Counted from the first letter of the stretch, positions 1 to 17,697 are shown. The stretch: 64,000 nucleotides of DNA from Ditylenchus dipsaci (GCA_004194705.1 SADC01000146.1:62001-126000), one strand, 5' to 3'. The notes: generated from the sequence alone by a model not told the origin. Numbers and translations: made by a program.

Positions 1-14
1 TTTCGTGTCGAGAA

Positions 15-160
15 TCAAAATTAGTCGGAAAAAAAGTAAATTAAGCGGAAAAAAAAGTATGTTAGTCGGAGAAAAAAGTGTTTTAGTCGGAAATGAAATT
101 AGTCGGAAAAAAATATTTTAGTCGGGAAAAAAAGTGTTTTAGTCGGAGAAAAAGTATTGT
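15..160. repeat. Minisatellite of TTAGTCGG plus A-run units
   Basis: About seven imperfect units of roughly 21 bp, each TTAGTCGG followed by a run of A and then GT-rich spacer. A related, weaker block lies near 6835-6960. The following stretch 161-1173 holds no gene I can support; it contains short GGCGAGTT-type repeats near 650-745. Confidence 0.8.
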
Positions 161-1154
161 CCTTTCTTGCAATGTGGAGTGTGCTGGTCTTGGCCGGGTA
201 CAACAACCTGTTTCCATAAAAAAATTTCATTTTTCCTTCCAGGACAAAAATTTTTTTGAATTTAGGGGGTTATTTGGTGGGGTAATTATTTGGGGGGTCA
301 CGTCAAAAAAAAGATTTTGACTAAAACTTTCAAAATAAAAAAGATTTTGGGTCCCGAAAAAAGGACAAATCTTTTTAAAAAGAACAATTACGAACCCTGG
401 CTTTAAGGCTGAATTATCGAAAACTTTTGAAATAATAGAACTTCTTCACAAGACAAAAAAGATTAATTTAAAAATAGTTTTGTGGACGAATTGACCGCAC
501 GCCGAAAATACGGTATGCCCTTTAAAAAATCTAGATGTGAACGAGTGAAAAAATTTGTTGTGAAAAAAAAAGAACTGCTGGTAACCACTTTTTCTCCGGG
601 TAACGCACGGGCATGTCCTTTAACAGCCCCTATGGCTGGTCCCAAGGGGGAATTTAATCGAATTTTCGTTGGCGAGTTTTTCATTGGCAAGTTTTGCAGT
701 TGGCCACTTCTGCCGTTGGCGAGTTATGGCGTTAGCGAGTCGGTTGCGTCCCTAGAAAATATCATAAACAGTCTAATATAAAAAGCACAAGTTCAAAAAT
801 TGCGGTCAGTCGACCCACTGAATTCGTGGTCAGTTGATCTTTCACTAATAAAAATTGGCAAAATGCATTCCCAAAACTTTCGAAATTTTTCATGAAATTC
901 GGTCAAAATTTATCGAAAAATATAACTCATGGATTTTTATGACCTTATAATTTTCTGCATAGAAGTAAGACACTAAAACTTATTTTCTTTGATTTTTTAC
1001 GAAAAAAAACTTTTTTTGGCCGCAGGGGGTACAACTTGAACCGTCCAAGGCGTATTATTTGGCGGACATTTGGCCAATTAGCCGGTCATATGGCCGATTG
1101 CAATCGGTCGGCCGATGGAAAACCTTTGATGAAGATAAGTAAAACTGCATCTAA

Positions 1155-5341
<4,187 letters not shown>

Positions 5342-5397
5342 TCCATTTACTACGATTTTGTCTTACATTTTTATTATGTAGTTTTTTTCAAAATAAA

Positions 5398-6198
5398 AAA
5401 ATTGTGCCAAAAAATCTTTGTTTTTGACTTTTTTTTTAAAATTAACTACGTTTACAGGGAACAATATCTTTTTGGCGCAAAGTGACTTTTTTCGGCTCAA
5501 ATCCACCACAAAGTTTACAAATCTCCAAACCAATTTTGCTTCAAAAATAAAAACAAAATTTTTCCTATTATGTTCTGAGTTACACGCTGTGGAAATTTAG
5601 AAATTCCACCTTAACCGATTTTTCAGTTATTTTTTTATTTGCAACTTATTCAACTTATTTATGAGAATTTTTTGTGTTTCTAATGGTAGAGCTCCTAGGC
5701 GAATCTCCCCATCGATTTTCCTGAGGAACAGATACCTTTCAATTTTTCCTGATTTTTCTTGCCAACCGCCCCTTGTCCTGTAGTTTTCATTGCTGTACTT
5801 TAGTATGCTAAACCTTATTTTTAGAAGTATAGAACTTTTATTTTAAATATTACAAAGATAGAAAGATTAATTTAGAATATCTGTGTGTGTTGGAAAACAT
5901 GGAACAGAATGTGCGTTTTGGAAAATCTATAAAAAACGCCTGGTTTATAGAGTTTTTGTTTTTAATGCAAAATCGGATGCTGTTGATTGTAGTATAACGG
6001 AGTTTTTTTTCATCAGAAATCTAAAAGGCATATTCTGTTCTCTGGTTTTAGTTCTAGGAAAGCAGGCCAAATGCAAATGCATACTTTTTCTACTGCACCG
6101 ACTCAAAATAAAATAATAGTTATTGTTTGAAGTAAGTAAACAAATCCCGTTTAGCTGGTGAAGTAATTTATTGGCAATTTCCTCAGGGAGCCATAAAT
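5398..6198. other. No supported gene
   Basis: AT-rich sequence between the end of the Ser/Pro-rich gene and the end of the globin gene on the other strand. I see only short chance reading frames. Confidence 0.5.
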
Positions 6199-9100
6199 TC
6201 AAGCCAACATGCTGAAACTTCCCCTTCGACTTCCAGCTGTGCTCCCAGGACTTTGTCTGGGACTCGGGCTCAACAGGTCCTAAAATAGAAGTCACGTGGA
6301 TTACTGAAACAACAACAACTTTAATTTTCAATGAATTTTTGACACACCGTTTCCAGTGTGAACGTTTTAGTCTAAAAGAGACGGTGGTAAAGGGACTTTT
6401 CAGCGATTTTTTTCTAAATGAAAAGATCACTGAAATTCAAAAATGTTATGTTTGAAAAAAAATCGCCTTCGTCCCCGCTGTTGATTTTGAATGTTGTTTA
6501 TTTGTGTTTTTCAAAACAAAAAAGGGGGAAGGGTCGTCCAAGTTAAAGGGTCGTCCAATTTTGAAAAAATCGTCCAAGACGATTTTTTCAAAATCAAGGT
6601 TTGGCTTTCAGCAATTTTACTTACAAGTTATTACTTACAAGTTGCTAGTTGAAAAAATTGCTAAAACATTAAAGCACCGAGGAGATCACTAGACAAATTT
6701 GTAAATTTCGCGCACAAAGTGAAATATCCCTGCTTTTTAGAAAATATATAAATACAAAAAGTTATAGAGAAAAGTGTGAAATCCAAACTTGATGCGATAT
6801 TAAGACTTCTTGCTGCATAATTCATATATTTGCTAAAAAAAAAGTCGGAAAATTTTAGAAAAAAGCCGCGATATTGCAGTTTTCAAATGCAAATATGAAA
6901 AAGCCGGAAAATAAATAAAAATGTCGGTAGTTTTCAGGAATTAGCCGGTACATTTTAATTTCATCCACAAATCACTGGGAGAACGTCTACTAAACTAGCT
7001 TCGTTGAAAGGGATATGCAACACTAGCACCCAATTTTTCTTTCTATTATGTTTTAAACACCAACATTTTGGTTGTCACTGTATCCTCTCCACTACCTGCA
7101 CTTAGTTTAGCTTCCAGTCGATTGCTGCCTGTAGAATCTTTTCTAGGTGGAGCAGCCAGTGCAGATTGCAAGCTGTTATTATTGCCCTTTGGTGGATGCG
7201 GAGTTGTTGGAGTCGACGGCTTACTGCTGCTATTCCTGAAGCAGTTGTTGTGACTGAATCAGACTGTTTGATGCTCTTTCTGCGAGTTGAGATTCTTTGC
7301 ACTCGCATGGCATTGTAGTAGCCATCTCTAATATGACTGAACACAATTGAAACAAATAGAGACCAGGCAGTCACTGTGTCAGTTGGCTAAAAAATTAGAT
7401 CTTTTTATTTATTTTCAATTATTTTCGGCATATACCCCTATCATGTTTTTATCCATGTAATTATCTCATCCTGTATATTTGCTACTAGGGTCCATTTTTG
7501 CAAAAATATCTTGCCGAATAATTTTTCAATGTAAAAGTATAAAACTATTATGAAGTATAAAACTATAAAATTATAAAAGTATGAAAGTTCAATATAAAAG
7601 TGTTTATATTTGGCTTTAAAAAAATTCTTTTGAAAAATGACCAAAATCCAAGTTTTCTTCATTTTTTTCAAAAATTTTTTCTTCAATATTAAAAAAAATT
7701 CTATAAAATAATTTTTCTTTTTTATGAATTGTGTTATCCACAACTCTAACCGAGCACCGCACCAATTTTTAGATCCGTACCTGGTGCATTGTCCAAGTAT
7801 ATTTTTTCGATTGTACCAGCTGCGCTGCTAGGTACCAGAACTTTTTGGGCTGTGTCAGGTGCCATTGTTGAAAAAAATCGTTTAGAGCACTAATTGCTAC
7901 TTACAGGTAAAATACGCTTGAATTTTCAACCCCATTGTTTGTTGCTTAAAACACCGATTTTTCGTTACTTTTGTGTTGCAATAAACTCAATTTGTGAGCT
8001 TTAGTCAGCATAAATATTCTTTTAGAAATATTTTTTGCTGTGTTTATATTGCATTATACAAACAGTGGGTTCAAAGTGAAAAAAATAGATCGGAAATCAA
8101 GAATTTCGAAAGTCGAGATATAAATATTTTTTATATTTGGTACACTATAAAGATCCTTTAATATGCTCTATGTCATCTGTTTTTCGCGAAAGAATAAAAC
8201 GGCGCAATCACCGGCGGTGGTGTTTTTCAAAATTAAAATTTTAAAACAATTTTAAAATAAAATTTTAAAGCCAAAGGTATTTTGAAAGTTTTGGTGCCGC
8301 CGTTTCAAGGTACTCCTCCAACGTTCCAAAACTGCCAACTTTTGTCAGTGGGCCCCCGGCGGCTGTGCAGGCATGCCAGATTTTTTCTTCTTTAATATGA
8401 GCCATCTTATTTTAATTTTCATTCTGGGGTGTTGCAAACCAAATTCATATGCTCAAAATTCTTCCTCTTTCAAATAAGCCATCGTTTATCGTGGAAGGGT
8501 TTAAAAAATTTAGTGCATGAGCTGGATACTCGGTCGTCGATACTGGGTATCCGGGTCTGGACCGGGTCATACACTTAATTTTTCTAGTCATTCTATGACA
8601 AACGCTTTTTTGAAACAGGAAGAATTTTGATCAGGTGAATTTACAACCCAGCTGCACCCCGCAATACCTCAGAATGAAAATTAAATGAGACTAAAAACGG
8701 TCATGAAAAAAACTGGGTCGAAAAATTATGCGCTCGCGTGCAACCCTAGTAGCTGGTCTGAAAGTGTTCTGCAAAAAAATTTATTTAAAAACACAAAATT
8801 TGCGACCAATCTTTAGTTTGCCTTCACTTGCTCATACAAAAACAAGACAAATGAGTGCTGGATGCTATCAACCTGTCTGAGGGGATCTTCTCAAAAACTT
8901 CTCACTTTTCCCATTTAAATTGATTCGTCACATCCTAGGGTTAAAGATCTATGTTCTAGCAACAGCTAAACAACTGCTCGAATCCAGGGTCAGTCTATTA
9001 ATTGTCAGTCAGCTGTCCCACACAAATAAACTTAGCAGCGAAAATTTCTGCACCATCGTGTGCATCACTCATTGGGAGGAAGTGTTCGGCCCCAATTAAT

Positions 9101-12100
9101 CTTGTTTTAGCTCATCAAAACAACAAGACCAACCTGGTGGGTAGCCATATCCAATATAACAGCCTCCACGGTTATGGCGTCAGCAAGGGTGACCCAAAAG
9201 TCTGGCTTGAAACCATAGTTTTTTAAAGGCACATGCTCCTCTCCATACTTCCGTGAGAGACGCTCCACAGTCTCCAAATTGTCTATCTGAATAGAATGAA
9301 ATTGGGTTCGCAACGGAATCTCAAACTAATTGCGCAAGATTTTGATATTTTTGTATACCACAGGAAAGACAACAACAAATATCTTTTTTCATATTGGCAT
9401 TTTAGCATTAAAGAGTGGCGTTTTTACTGAAAAGGAGAAAATTGTGCCATTTCAGCTCGGACAAAACTTTTTCTTGTCGCTGACTGACTTCTTAGTATCA
9501 CCAAATGATTATTTCTTTTCTCTAAAATTATTTTAGTCCGATTTTGTGTAAAAAATAAAAAAAATTTGGATAATTTCTGGAAAAAGGATAAGTTTTTCGG
9601 CGACAAGAAAAGTTTCAGCTCGTGCCGATTTCTAATTACGCCAATGTATTTTGCTGAATTGAAATACTTTAATAGCTAAAAAAGTCGAAATCGCGGAAAA
9701 AACGCACTGACTCAGTTTAAAAATGTGGTAGGCTGAATTGGCGCAAACTGAAGAATTCAAATTCATCAACAACTCAAAGTGTCGAAATTTTCAACTTTGG
9801 ATTTCACTACGCTGATCCAGCAAAAAATTACGTCTCAGATTTTGCTTTTTTGCATGCAGTTAAGCCTCATTAGATCGACAACCTTTCAGGTTCGTTCACA
9901 CTTTGAATCCAACACCTTTTTTGTCCTAACTTTTAAAAAGAGAAGTTCTGTAATTTTGTAGTTTTCTCAAACCCCTCAGAAAATACGGAATTGAGTGTTT
10001 GGGCTCAAATGAAAGCCTTCGATGTGTTAAGTACAATAGCAACAAATTCGGCCATGTTTTGTGACTGATTCGCCGAACTGTGACCTCCCGAAGTTTGTTA
10101 CTCAGAGAAACCGGAAGGTTTTTTAAAACAATGTATGCTCAGTGAAATTCAGGTGATGTACACTCGTTTAACAAATTTTCACGGTGCAGAATGAGTTGTT
10201 CTTCCTAACGAGCACTGAAGCTTTGCGATCTGTTGTATTGGGTTGTAACATAAGTTCTGTCGGTTTTTGTTCATGAAAATCTAGGTATTGAGATATGACT
10301 GTTTTAAAAAAGCAAATTCTTCAAAAAATGACTGAAATCCGGAAAAAAGATTAAGAAAACTTGAATTTCAGTCATTTTTCGAAGAATTTGCTTTTTAAAA
10401 CAGTCATATCTCAATACTTAGATTTTCAAAAACCATTCTGGAAAATGGATTTTGAAGCTCTTTATCTGCGCTACAATTAAGTGCTGAGTTATTGCTGCAG
10501 CGCCTAACAATTGACTGAACTTTTGACTAGTTCTAAAGATGTCGGAAATAATTATTTTTTTAACTTGAAGCTCATTTCTTGAAGGCTAAAAATCAACATT
10601 TTGTTGTGAAATTGTGAAATCTGAAATAGAGCGATGAAATAGGAGATTCTTCTCTACAAAATGACATATAAAAGTATGGTAGAAATATTTTACATTGAAA
10701 CAAAATCTTCATGAACAAAAACCGACAGAACTTATGTTACAACCCAATAATTTTGGCCCAAAAATGTGTTTTTTCTTCTTCAGAAAATCAGCGTTTTTCG
10801 AACAAAATTTTTTGGCAAATAAACCGCCATAAAAACGTATATCTGCTGCACCAACCTCAATTTTAGTGCATCAGAAAGAAAATTTCATTTTGCATTTTTT
10901 CGGCAAAAAATAAAGGAAAAAACTGGAAGAGGCAAGACGAAAAAGACTTTTGAAGTTTGGTAGTCGTTCTAACTCTTTTGAGTTTTATGACGTAAATTTT
11001 TTTTACTAGGCAAACCTAAAATTTTGACACTGGATTTATGATTAGTGTACCTGATTTGCTTTGGAAACTATTATTACAAGTGCGATTTGTATGTCATTTT
11101 TCAAATTACTCTCAGGCCAATAAACTTTCAAACAAGTCAATAATTGGTGAATCAAATATTTAGTGCTCATTAGAACTCTGCGTTTAAACGAGTGTACACC
11201 AGAATTTCACTGAGCATAAATTATTTGAAAAACGATCTGGTTTTTCTGAGTAAGAAACTTCGGGAGGCCACAACTCGGCAAATTTCCAACAAAAAGTGGT
11301 CGAATTATGCTTGAATTAGGCTTTCATTTGAGCCTATAAAATTGGCCTAATTTTTTCAGTCAACCCGTGGTGGTGTTGATTTGGATAATTAGCGTTATGC
11401 CCACCCCCAAATTACGGCCTTGTATACAAGCCAAATTCACATTATTTTTCACATCATATTAGTCGTTTATGGTTCCTGCGCAAAAAAACTACCTTGGCCA
11501 CAACTTTGTCAAGGAATTCCTTCAAACTTTGTGTCATCAGAAGCCATTTTTCCTTGCCTAGTTGATGGACAAATCTTTGGTAATCTGGCCTTTTATCAAA
11601 AACTCTATTGCAAATCCTAAAGCCGAGGTCAGGGTGCGCGTTTTCAAAACAGAACTGGATAATTTCTCTTCCGATGGCACTTATGGGATGTCCTGGAGCA
11701 TCACTCTTGCGCACTGATCGTTGGCGAGAGAAGAGGTTGGAGGTGCTGGTGGTCGGCTTATTGCTGCCATGACCATTCACACTAAATATATAAATGGTAA
11801 TACTAAAAATTTAGAAATATTTCACTAATTTTGAAAAGAGGCGTTTGGGACTGAGTGGATTAGGTAACACTTTACTTGGCCCCCCCCCCCCCCCCCCCAC
11901 GGCTGACCCACTTTCGAGGTGAATTTTTAAAAACCGATTGCATATTCGTGTTTCTCGACCCAGATTTTCACGGGAAATGATCATCAGATTCTGTGAAAAT
12001 GAAAAAATTTTTTTTGGGATTTGCCTTGGTCCCCCAAGGTAAAATTTTAGAAAAATTTGAAAAAAAAATATTTTTTAAATTGGCGCCTTTTGAATTTTAA

Positions 12101-14682
12101 AGGGATTAAGGGCTGTATTGGGAGGGGAAGGGAATAAAAGGGGGCCACTTTTATGGAAAAACAATAGAAAAGTAAATATATGTATTCTTCGACTGCCTCA
12201 CCATGTTTTTCAACTGGGCCGTGGCAAAAGGAGACTCTATACGCATTTTTTGATCAAGAGTACTTCTCGGAATTATGTCTAAGGTAAGTGAGTGCGCGCA
12301 TCTCTAACTCTCAAGCCCCTGAGTAGTACTCCAACAAGAATGTCCGCTAACACTGAAATTGTCCCTCTCCATATTTGGCCCTTAGGGAAGGTCTGACAGA
12401 GATTACGGATTAGGGCCAATTTAAAAAATTATTTTTTTTTCAAATTTTTCTAAAATTTTACCTTGGGGGACTAAGGCAAATCCCAAAAATTTTTTTTTCA
12501 CTTTCACAGAATCTGATGATCATTTCCCGTAAAAATCCGGATCGAGAAACACGAAAATGCAATCGGTTTTTAAAAATTCACCTCGAAAGTGGGTCAGCCG
12601 TGGGGGGGGGGCCAAGTAAAGTCTAGCCGTGGATTAACCATTTTAATTTCCAATCCGCTGGTGTCGGTCACGGTGTTTTATAGAATTTTCAAAAAAAAAA
12701 ACGGTTAAACGATTTGCGGTTAACTGGAGTGCAGGTTAGCCTTATTTCCTTACTGGTCAACCAAATCGGTTTCAAGGTGGCCGTTAACTCTGGTGGCGGT
12801 TAAACGAGGGCCGACTGTATAAAAGACGTTCTCCAAAAAGTACAAAATTCATTTTTTCCTTAACTATCTACTGTCCATTCGTTTTAAAAATGAAACCTTG
12901 ATTAATTAAATTTGACAGCTAGCTGTCTTTATTTTTGTTGCAAAGTTAAAAAGTGGTTTTGCCAATGCGTCCATTAGTCTGATGCTCCTAGTTTGTTTTG
13001 CATTTTTTTATCTCAACCAAAGGTCAGACTCACCAGTGGTCTTCCTGTGAAGTGGCACTATTCAGTCTGGCAACCGCCAAACGTTTTTTATCTAATACTC
13101 CGCCTGTGGATTGACGCCTCCTCCGTTGCTGCAAATATATCAAATCATTGATATAATAACACTAAAGTCTGACTAAATTGCAAGATTTTAACTTTTTCTT
13201 GATTTTAAACCGAGAAATAATGTTTTATATAAAATGTTTGGTTAAAATTTGTCTATATCCCAATAAAGCAAAAAATCTCACTTGTAAACAAAAAATTATA
13301 TTTTTAAAATTTTCGGATACAGTCAACCCTCGATTTAACTGGTAGCCCCGACACGCCGTGTTAAACACATCAAAAGACCAAATCAGGCTTGGAATTCTGT
13401 TATCGTTTCAAGTAATTTTTTGCCTTTTTCTATTTAGGGTGGAGATTTAAAAAAGGGCCTCGTTGGCACAGCGGGAAAAATCGGCGGCTAAAATCAGGCG
13501 CAGGTTCGATCCCACGTTGTGGCACGCTAATTATTTTGGGTTGTTCGACCAATGTCTAGGGGTAATCCGTAAAAGCCCAAGTGCCCACCCCCTCCAAAGA
13601 TTATTTTTCTCTGGGGATCCAAAAATAAACGCGCCGGCGTGTTAATTAGAAGAAATACGGTAGATGAAAAATGAAAAAAGTTGGCTTATAGAAAATACTC
13701 TTTGGGGGGGGGGGGGTGGTCACTTGAGTTGCTGTCGGGGTAATCCACTTTTTCGCTTGAGTTCAGAATCTGCAAGCCACTTTTTTTAGCGCCAGGTTCG
13801 GAGTCAGCGACCAAATTACCCCCAGATAATAGTTGAAGAAGCCAAAATAAATAGCGCTTTTTCAACTTTTTCAAACTACTTTTTCAACCCTAAATAGCTT
13901 CCGCCGCGGAACTATTTTTCTTTTATAAAATCCCTAAAAAGCGGTTTAACAGATAAATCGTGCATTATCTCTCTCATCCCGCCAATTTAGAATTATTTTT
14001 TCTTTAACCTTTTTACATTTACAATGAAAGTTGTAATATATTAAAAATCATTAATAATTGTAATATAATATAATCAGAAGCTTACCATGGTATCAAAATT
14101 ACACAAACAGGAGCGTACTCTAGCAAAATTATATAAAAAAATTGATGATTAAAAATATCAATAAAAAAAATTTAATAAATTTAAAATCATTTTTTTTAAT
14201 ATTTGTCTCAATACGGAAATGTTGATTTGGTTTTTCGACGTATTTGACAAGCTATGGTGGAGAACGGCCTTAGCGTGTTGATTTATCGATAAAGACGGTT
14301 TTTACTGAAAAATTATTTTATTCTAATTCTTTGCTGGGCAACCAAATCAGTCTGAGAGTGTTCGTTTATTTATGGGGGTGCCAGTTTGTCGAGGGTTGAC
14401 TGTACCGCGGTATATCGCTGCTGACACTACTTTAAATGGTTTGACTTGAGGTGGGATGATAAGGAATAAAAGTGCCTACCAAAGAGCCATCCAATTCATA
14501 CATGGACTGTGTGACCTTCATGAACTGTGGGTCTTGGGTCTCCCGTTTTTAGTGTCTGCTTCACCAGAATCTGTCTTTAGAGCAGTGTCTACATAAGATG
14601 ATTTTCGTCTGTTGGCAGCAGGAGCAGATGGTTTGCGACGAGCTTGGGAGGAGAGTGCATTACCCGAATTATGGTTGCCCAT
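6199..14682 (-). CDS. Globin with long N- and C-terminal extensions, nematode type
   Basis: A heme protein of the globin fold. Minus-strand exons: 14480-14682 (start ATG), 13034-13128, 11493-11781, 9134-9286 and 7046-7386 (TAA at 7046). Phases match at every junction. Alternatively the last exon ends at 7061 (donor GTGTTT) and joins 6199-6279 (TGA), which has an AATAAA signal about 30 bp beyond. Globin core: HPDLGFRICNRVFDKRPDYQ, then GEEHVPLKNYGFKPDFW with the likely proximal His in EEHVPL, then AWSLFVSIVFSHIRDGYY. The start MGNHNS fits the N-myristoylation consensus (Gly2, Ser6). The flanks of roughly 120 residues before the core and about 80 after it are Ser/Asn/Arg-rich. Predicted length is about 360 aa. 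Two exons are each one base short: near GGG at 14542-14544 and near GG at 7235-7236, both on the coding strand. Three of the four introns carry mobile or foldback DNA. Globin identity is firm; the ends are less so. Confidence 0.82.
9985..11345. repeat. Nested foldback element in globin intron
   Basis: Three concentric inverted pairs: about 9985-10190 with 11165-11345; 10241-10280 with 10710-10750; and 10280-10345 with 10360-10430. The inner hairpin words include ATATGACTGTTTTAAAA. No transposase reading frame is visible. Confidence 0.75.
11863..12628. mobile_element. GG-terminus foldback MITE, target duplication GTGGATTA
   Basis: It begins GGTAACACTTTACTTGGCC and ends as the inverse of GGCTAGACTTTACTTGGCC. 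GTGGATTA flanks both ends (11855-11862 and 12629-12636). Long inverted arms enclose a core (about 12105-12330) that recurs in the elements at 34902, 38424 and 49130 and in the block near 55590. Arms contain runs of C or G. It lies in globin intron 2. Confidence 0.85.
12637..13033. other. Globin intron 2 remainder, no gene
   Basis: It contains a GGCCGACTGTA word near 12808-12820, which looks like the end of a Tc1-type MITE whose other end I could not place. Confidence 0.4.
13320..14402. mobile_element. Tc1-type MITE, 1.08 kb, TA duplication, with internal insertions
   Basis: It starts CAGTCAACCCTCGATTTAAC and ends as the inverse (...GTCGAGGGTTGACTG), with TA on both sides (13318-13319 and 14403-14404). 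Inside lie a tRNA-like segment at 13457-13530 and AT-rich filler. It sits in globin intron 1. Confidence 0.8.
13457..13530 (+). repeat. tRNA-derived SINE-like segment
   Basis: It has an A-box-like TTGGCACAGCGGG and a B-box-like GGTTCGATCCC, spaced as in tRNA genes. I could not fold a convincing complete cloverleaf, so a tRNA-derived repeat is more likely than a working tRNA. Confidence 0.5.
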
Positions 14683-14804
14683 GTTATACAAATCCTAAAA
14701 AAATTATAATAAAGGGATTTTAAGTGTAGATAGTGTGGTATCGCAAAAGTTTTGTAAGCGGTCACCAGTATACGGCCAAAACATAGTGAGACACAATATG
14801 TGTT

Positions 14805-16748
14805 AGTTATATAATGTGAAAAGCACGACTTTTGCTTGTTCTCTCATATGGTTCGGGTCCTGCCCATCCAAATGCGACTCGAGACCAGGACCTGAACCCT
14901 AGGAAGAAACAAGAAAAAAAAATTTCACAATATAAATGGGGATCTCGACTGTACCCAGGAAGCACTTTACGCGACTTCTTCTTTAAAAATTAGCTATAAA
15001 CCAAACATGTGGTCGACGGACAAAACGTAAATTCCGCAAGAGAAGATTCCGCTGGAGAAAAATCCGCAGAATTTGAATTTTCGGCGTCCCTATTGAGAAA
15101 AACTGAATTCTGACAGCGGGTTCGTGTTTGTCATTATCAATTACAGATTAGGACCCCCAAAAAGTCAAAAATTTTAAAATTTTGACCCTAGTAGCGAATA
15201 ACCTCCCCCCCAACGATTTTCACCTTTTTTACTTAGGTAAGAAATACCTAAATTTATGTCCCAGACCCCGGAAAATGTGCGCAAACTCTTTATTAGTCAC
15301 AACTTCCGAACGCTGGCCCACTCCCAAGCCTAAGGGCTAAGCCTAAACTTGTTGTTTTAAAGCGTAGTTACAGCAATTATTCGCTTTTAGTGCCAAAATT
15401 TTGGCATGGGAAAATTCTGCGGGAGAAAACTACTATGTTTTTGGCTTTTTAGCGCTATTTTACGCTCACTTAAAATTGTATGAGTCATTTTTGCAATCAA
15501 TTCAGACATTCTTATCACTTAATTCACTTTTTACTCATGTTACTTCACAATTTTTAGTTACTTCGTCTCCGAGGATGAGGGATTTGAAGGTATCGCTAGA
15601 GAAATTCGTATATACAATGTTAAAAATAAACGGGGAAGAACTGAAAATGCATGGTAAACTACAGTTTTTTTTGCTTCTTCAAGTGTTTGGCTGGTACATG
15701 TCTATCGCGCAGTGACGGCGACGTAGATATTTTTGAAATTTATTTCCAAAACAAAAATACTGTCTTTTGTGCTCATTTTTGGCAGCTTGCAGAATATATC
15801 GACATCTTGAATTTTACACCGAATTAATACTATTCATAACTTGGTAATGGTATGGAAATCCAAAGAACCACACTTTTCGTGTCCGTTTCATAAGCTCAGT
15901 CGTGCCATAGATATGTTAGCTTTTACTTATCTGCTCTGGTCAACATGTCTAAGTTGTTCACCTAGTAACTGAGACGAACGCTCAACTAACCAGGCACTCT
16001 CAGCATGCATTTTTAACCAATAAACGCGTTTTTTTAATTTTACAAACGAAAGGATGCCCCAGCGTGTAAAGTAATTGCAAATTTGCATAAGCAGCTTGCT
16101 CACGTTGATTAAACAAAAAATCCAGTAATAAGGTAGAAAATAAAAAGCGAAACAGGGATATAAACACTTATGTGGCGATTTCAGTTGGAGCCAGTTTTCA
16201 TTGTTTTATCATTGCATTTGAAAGAAAATTAGTTGCAGTACATGAGTAGGTGTGGTTAAAATAGGCATAATAAAGATATTCTGGCATGAATTTTGTGAGT
16301 TTTTTATTTTAAAATTTTTGACCGTTTGGGGTTACCAAGTGCAACAGTTCCACAGATTGTTCTCTTTCAAATGTAAGCTTAAGTTTGATTGTCAAATTTC
16401 TCTCGATACAAAAAAATTCTATATTTTAAATTTTATTACAAGTATTATATTTAAAAACGCTTTGGTACGCAATCGACCACGCTTAAGACGAATCTGGAGT
16501 CAAAATTCGGTTTTTCTCAAGAGGAACGTCAAAAATTCAAATTCCGCGGAATTTTCTCCTGCGGAATCTTCTTTTGCGGAATTTTGGCCTTGTCCGCCGA
16601 CCACATGTTTGGTTTATATTGTGGAAAAAAAACAATTTTCGATTTTTCTACTCGAGCCTTGAGTCCTAGTCTGTGGGCGGCCTTTAGATGTCTAGGACCC
16701 AAGCCACACATAGACCAAGCAAAAATCGTGTTTTCACATTATACGAAT
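14805..16748. repeat. Inverted-repeat flanked element, about 1.9 kb
   Basis: The blocks at 14805-14930 and 15000-15125 return inverted at about 16640-16748 and 16480-16620 (for example CCAAACATGTGGTCG against CGACCACATGTTTGG). The 1.35 kb between them holds no gene I can support. An open frame at 15401-15715 has no recognisable features. Confidence 0.65.
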
Positions 16749-17093
16749 GTTGTAGTTGAGAAAAACAGATTGACTTGAGAAAAACAGATTGAAATTCGTC
16801 CCAAAAAAGTTAGAGCCTTCTTAAAAGGAATTAATTTTTTGAAAAGCTCTGTTTTTAAAATAAGCTTAAATAAAGTAAAAAAGGCTAAAGAGATCCAAAT
16901 ATATCATAATCCATTTGGGCTTTATTATTTCCATATAGGCATTTAAAAAGTTGAAGAGCAGTAATAAAAAGGTGTCAATAGCCACACACACAATTGTTTG
17001 TTCAGTAATTGAAGCAAGAGATAAAAACTCTCAATTGCTCTCCCTGCTCAAAAAAAAGAACACTTACTCAAAACACTGCAGCTGATGAGTGAG

Positions 17094-17697
17094 CTATTGC
17101 CTCTGGGTTTGTTCAAATGGACTGGTGGCAGTAGTATTTTCTGCTTCCTTCAAGTTCAGTGCCCCCACACCACAATGTGTCTTGCATGAGATTTGACTGG
17201 GTGTTTCTCGATTTTTTTTGCTAAAACTGAGTTGGTGCTCTTGTTGCATCACCGCCTGCTGGTCGGTTATCCACAACATTATGCTGCTCCATTAATTTTT
17301 CCACACACCAGAAATTAGGATAAGATGTCTGCCAGCAGAAGAGAGTCCAACACATCCAAAGGTCCCGCCTTTTAGTTTAAAACACATGCTTGAAGAAGCC
17401 TGGCCCATCAATGCCTTCTCTATTTGTCTTGATGCTGCTCCTTCTTCTAGTCTTAACTGCGTCATCGGTTCTAAAAAAGGAATTGTCGGAAATGCTTAAG
17501 GCATCTACTCGACTGGCAATAATGCACACGCTTATCTGCTTGTCGTTTATATCTGAAATTAGAAATAAAGAGTGAGGATCAGAAACACCAAAATTTTTGT
17601 GAGTGAAAAACTGTAAAGGACCATCACGGCTTTTCAAAACACCGAAAATGTTCCTCGCGCCTTTTAGACGTGTTTGCATTACGCACAGTGTTTTCAT
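17094..17697 (-). CDS. Candidate exon cluster, unknown protein
   Basis: Two minus-strand stretches look partly coding. At about 17398-17570, after an AATTTCAG acceptor, a basic and Ser-rich frame includes DDAVKTRRRSSIKTNREG. At 17094-17291 a frame starting MEQHNVVDNRPAGGDATRAP changes frame to one ending in SPFEQTQRQ and TAG. I could not connect these with clean splice phases. The start MEQ resembles the candidate start at 43709. Function unknown; it may be a decayed gene. Confidence 0.3.

Noticed and set aside
5945..6430. 161-codon minus-strand frame
   Set aside because: It runs through an acceptor and the likely terminal globin exon in another frame; the content is not protein-like outside that exon.
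6835..6960. Possible satellite array
   Set aside because: Only a few diverged GTCGGAAAA words; too weak to bound.
11878..11900. Poly-C and poly-G tracts as G-quadruplex regulatory sites
   Set aside because: They occur at matching positions in the arms of foldback elements and are better explained as element sequence.
13457..13530. Functional tRNA gene
   Set aside because: A- and B-box words are present but I could not pair a complete acceptor and anticodon stem.
15401..15715. 104-codon plus-strand frame
   Set aside because: No domain, no splice context, and it lies between the arms of an inverted-repeat element.
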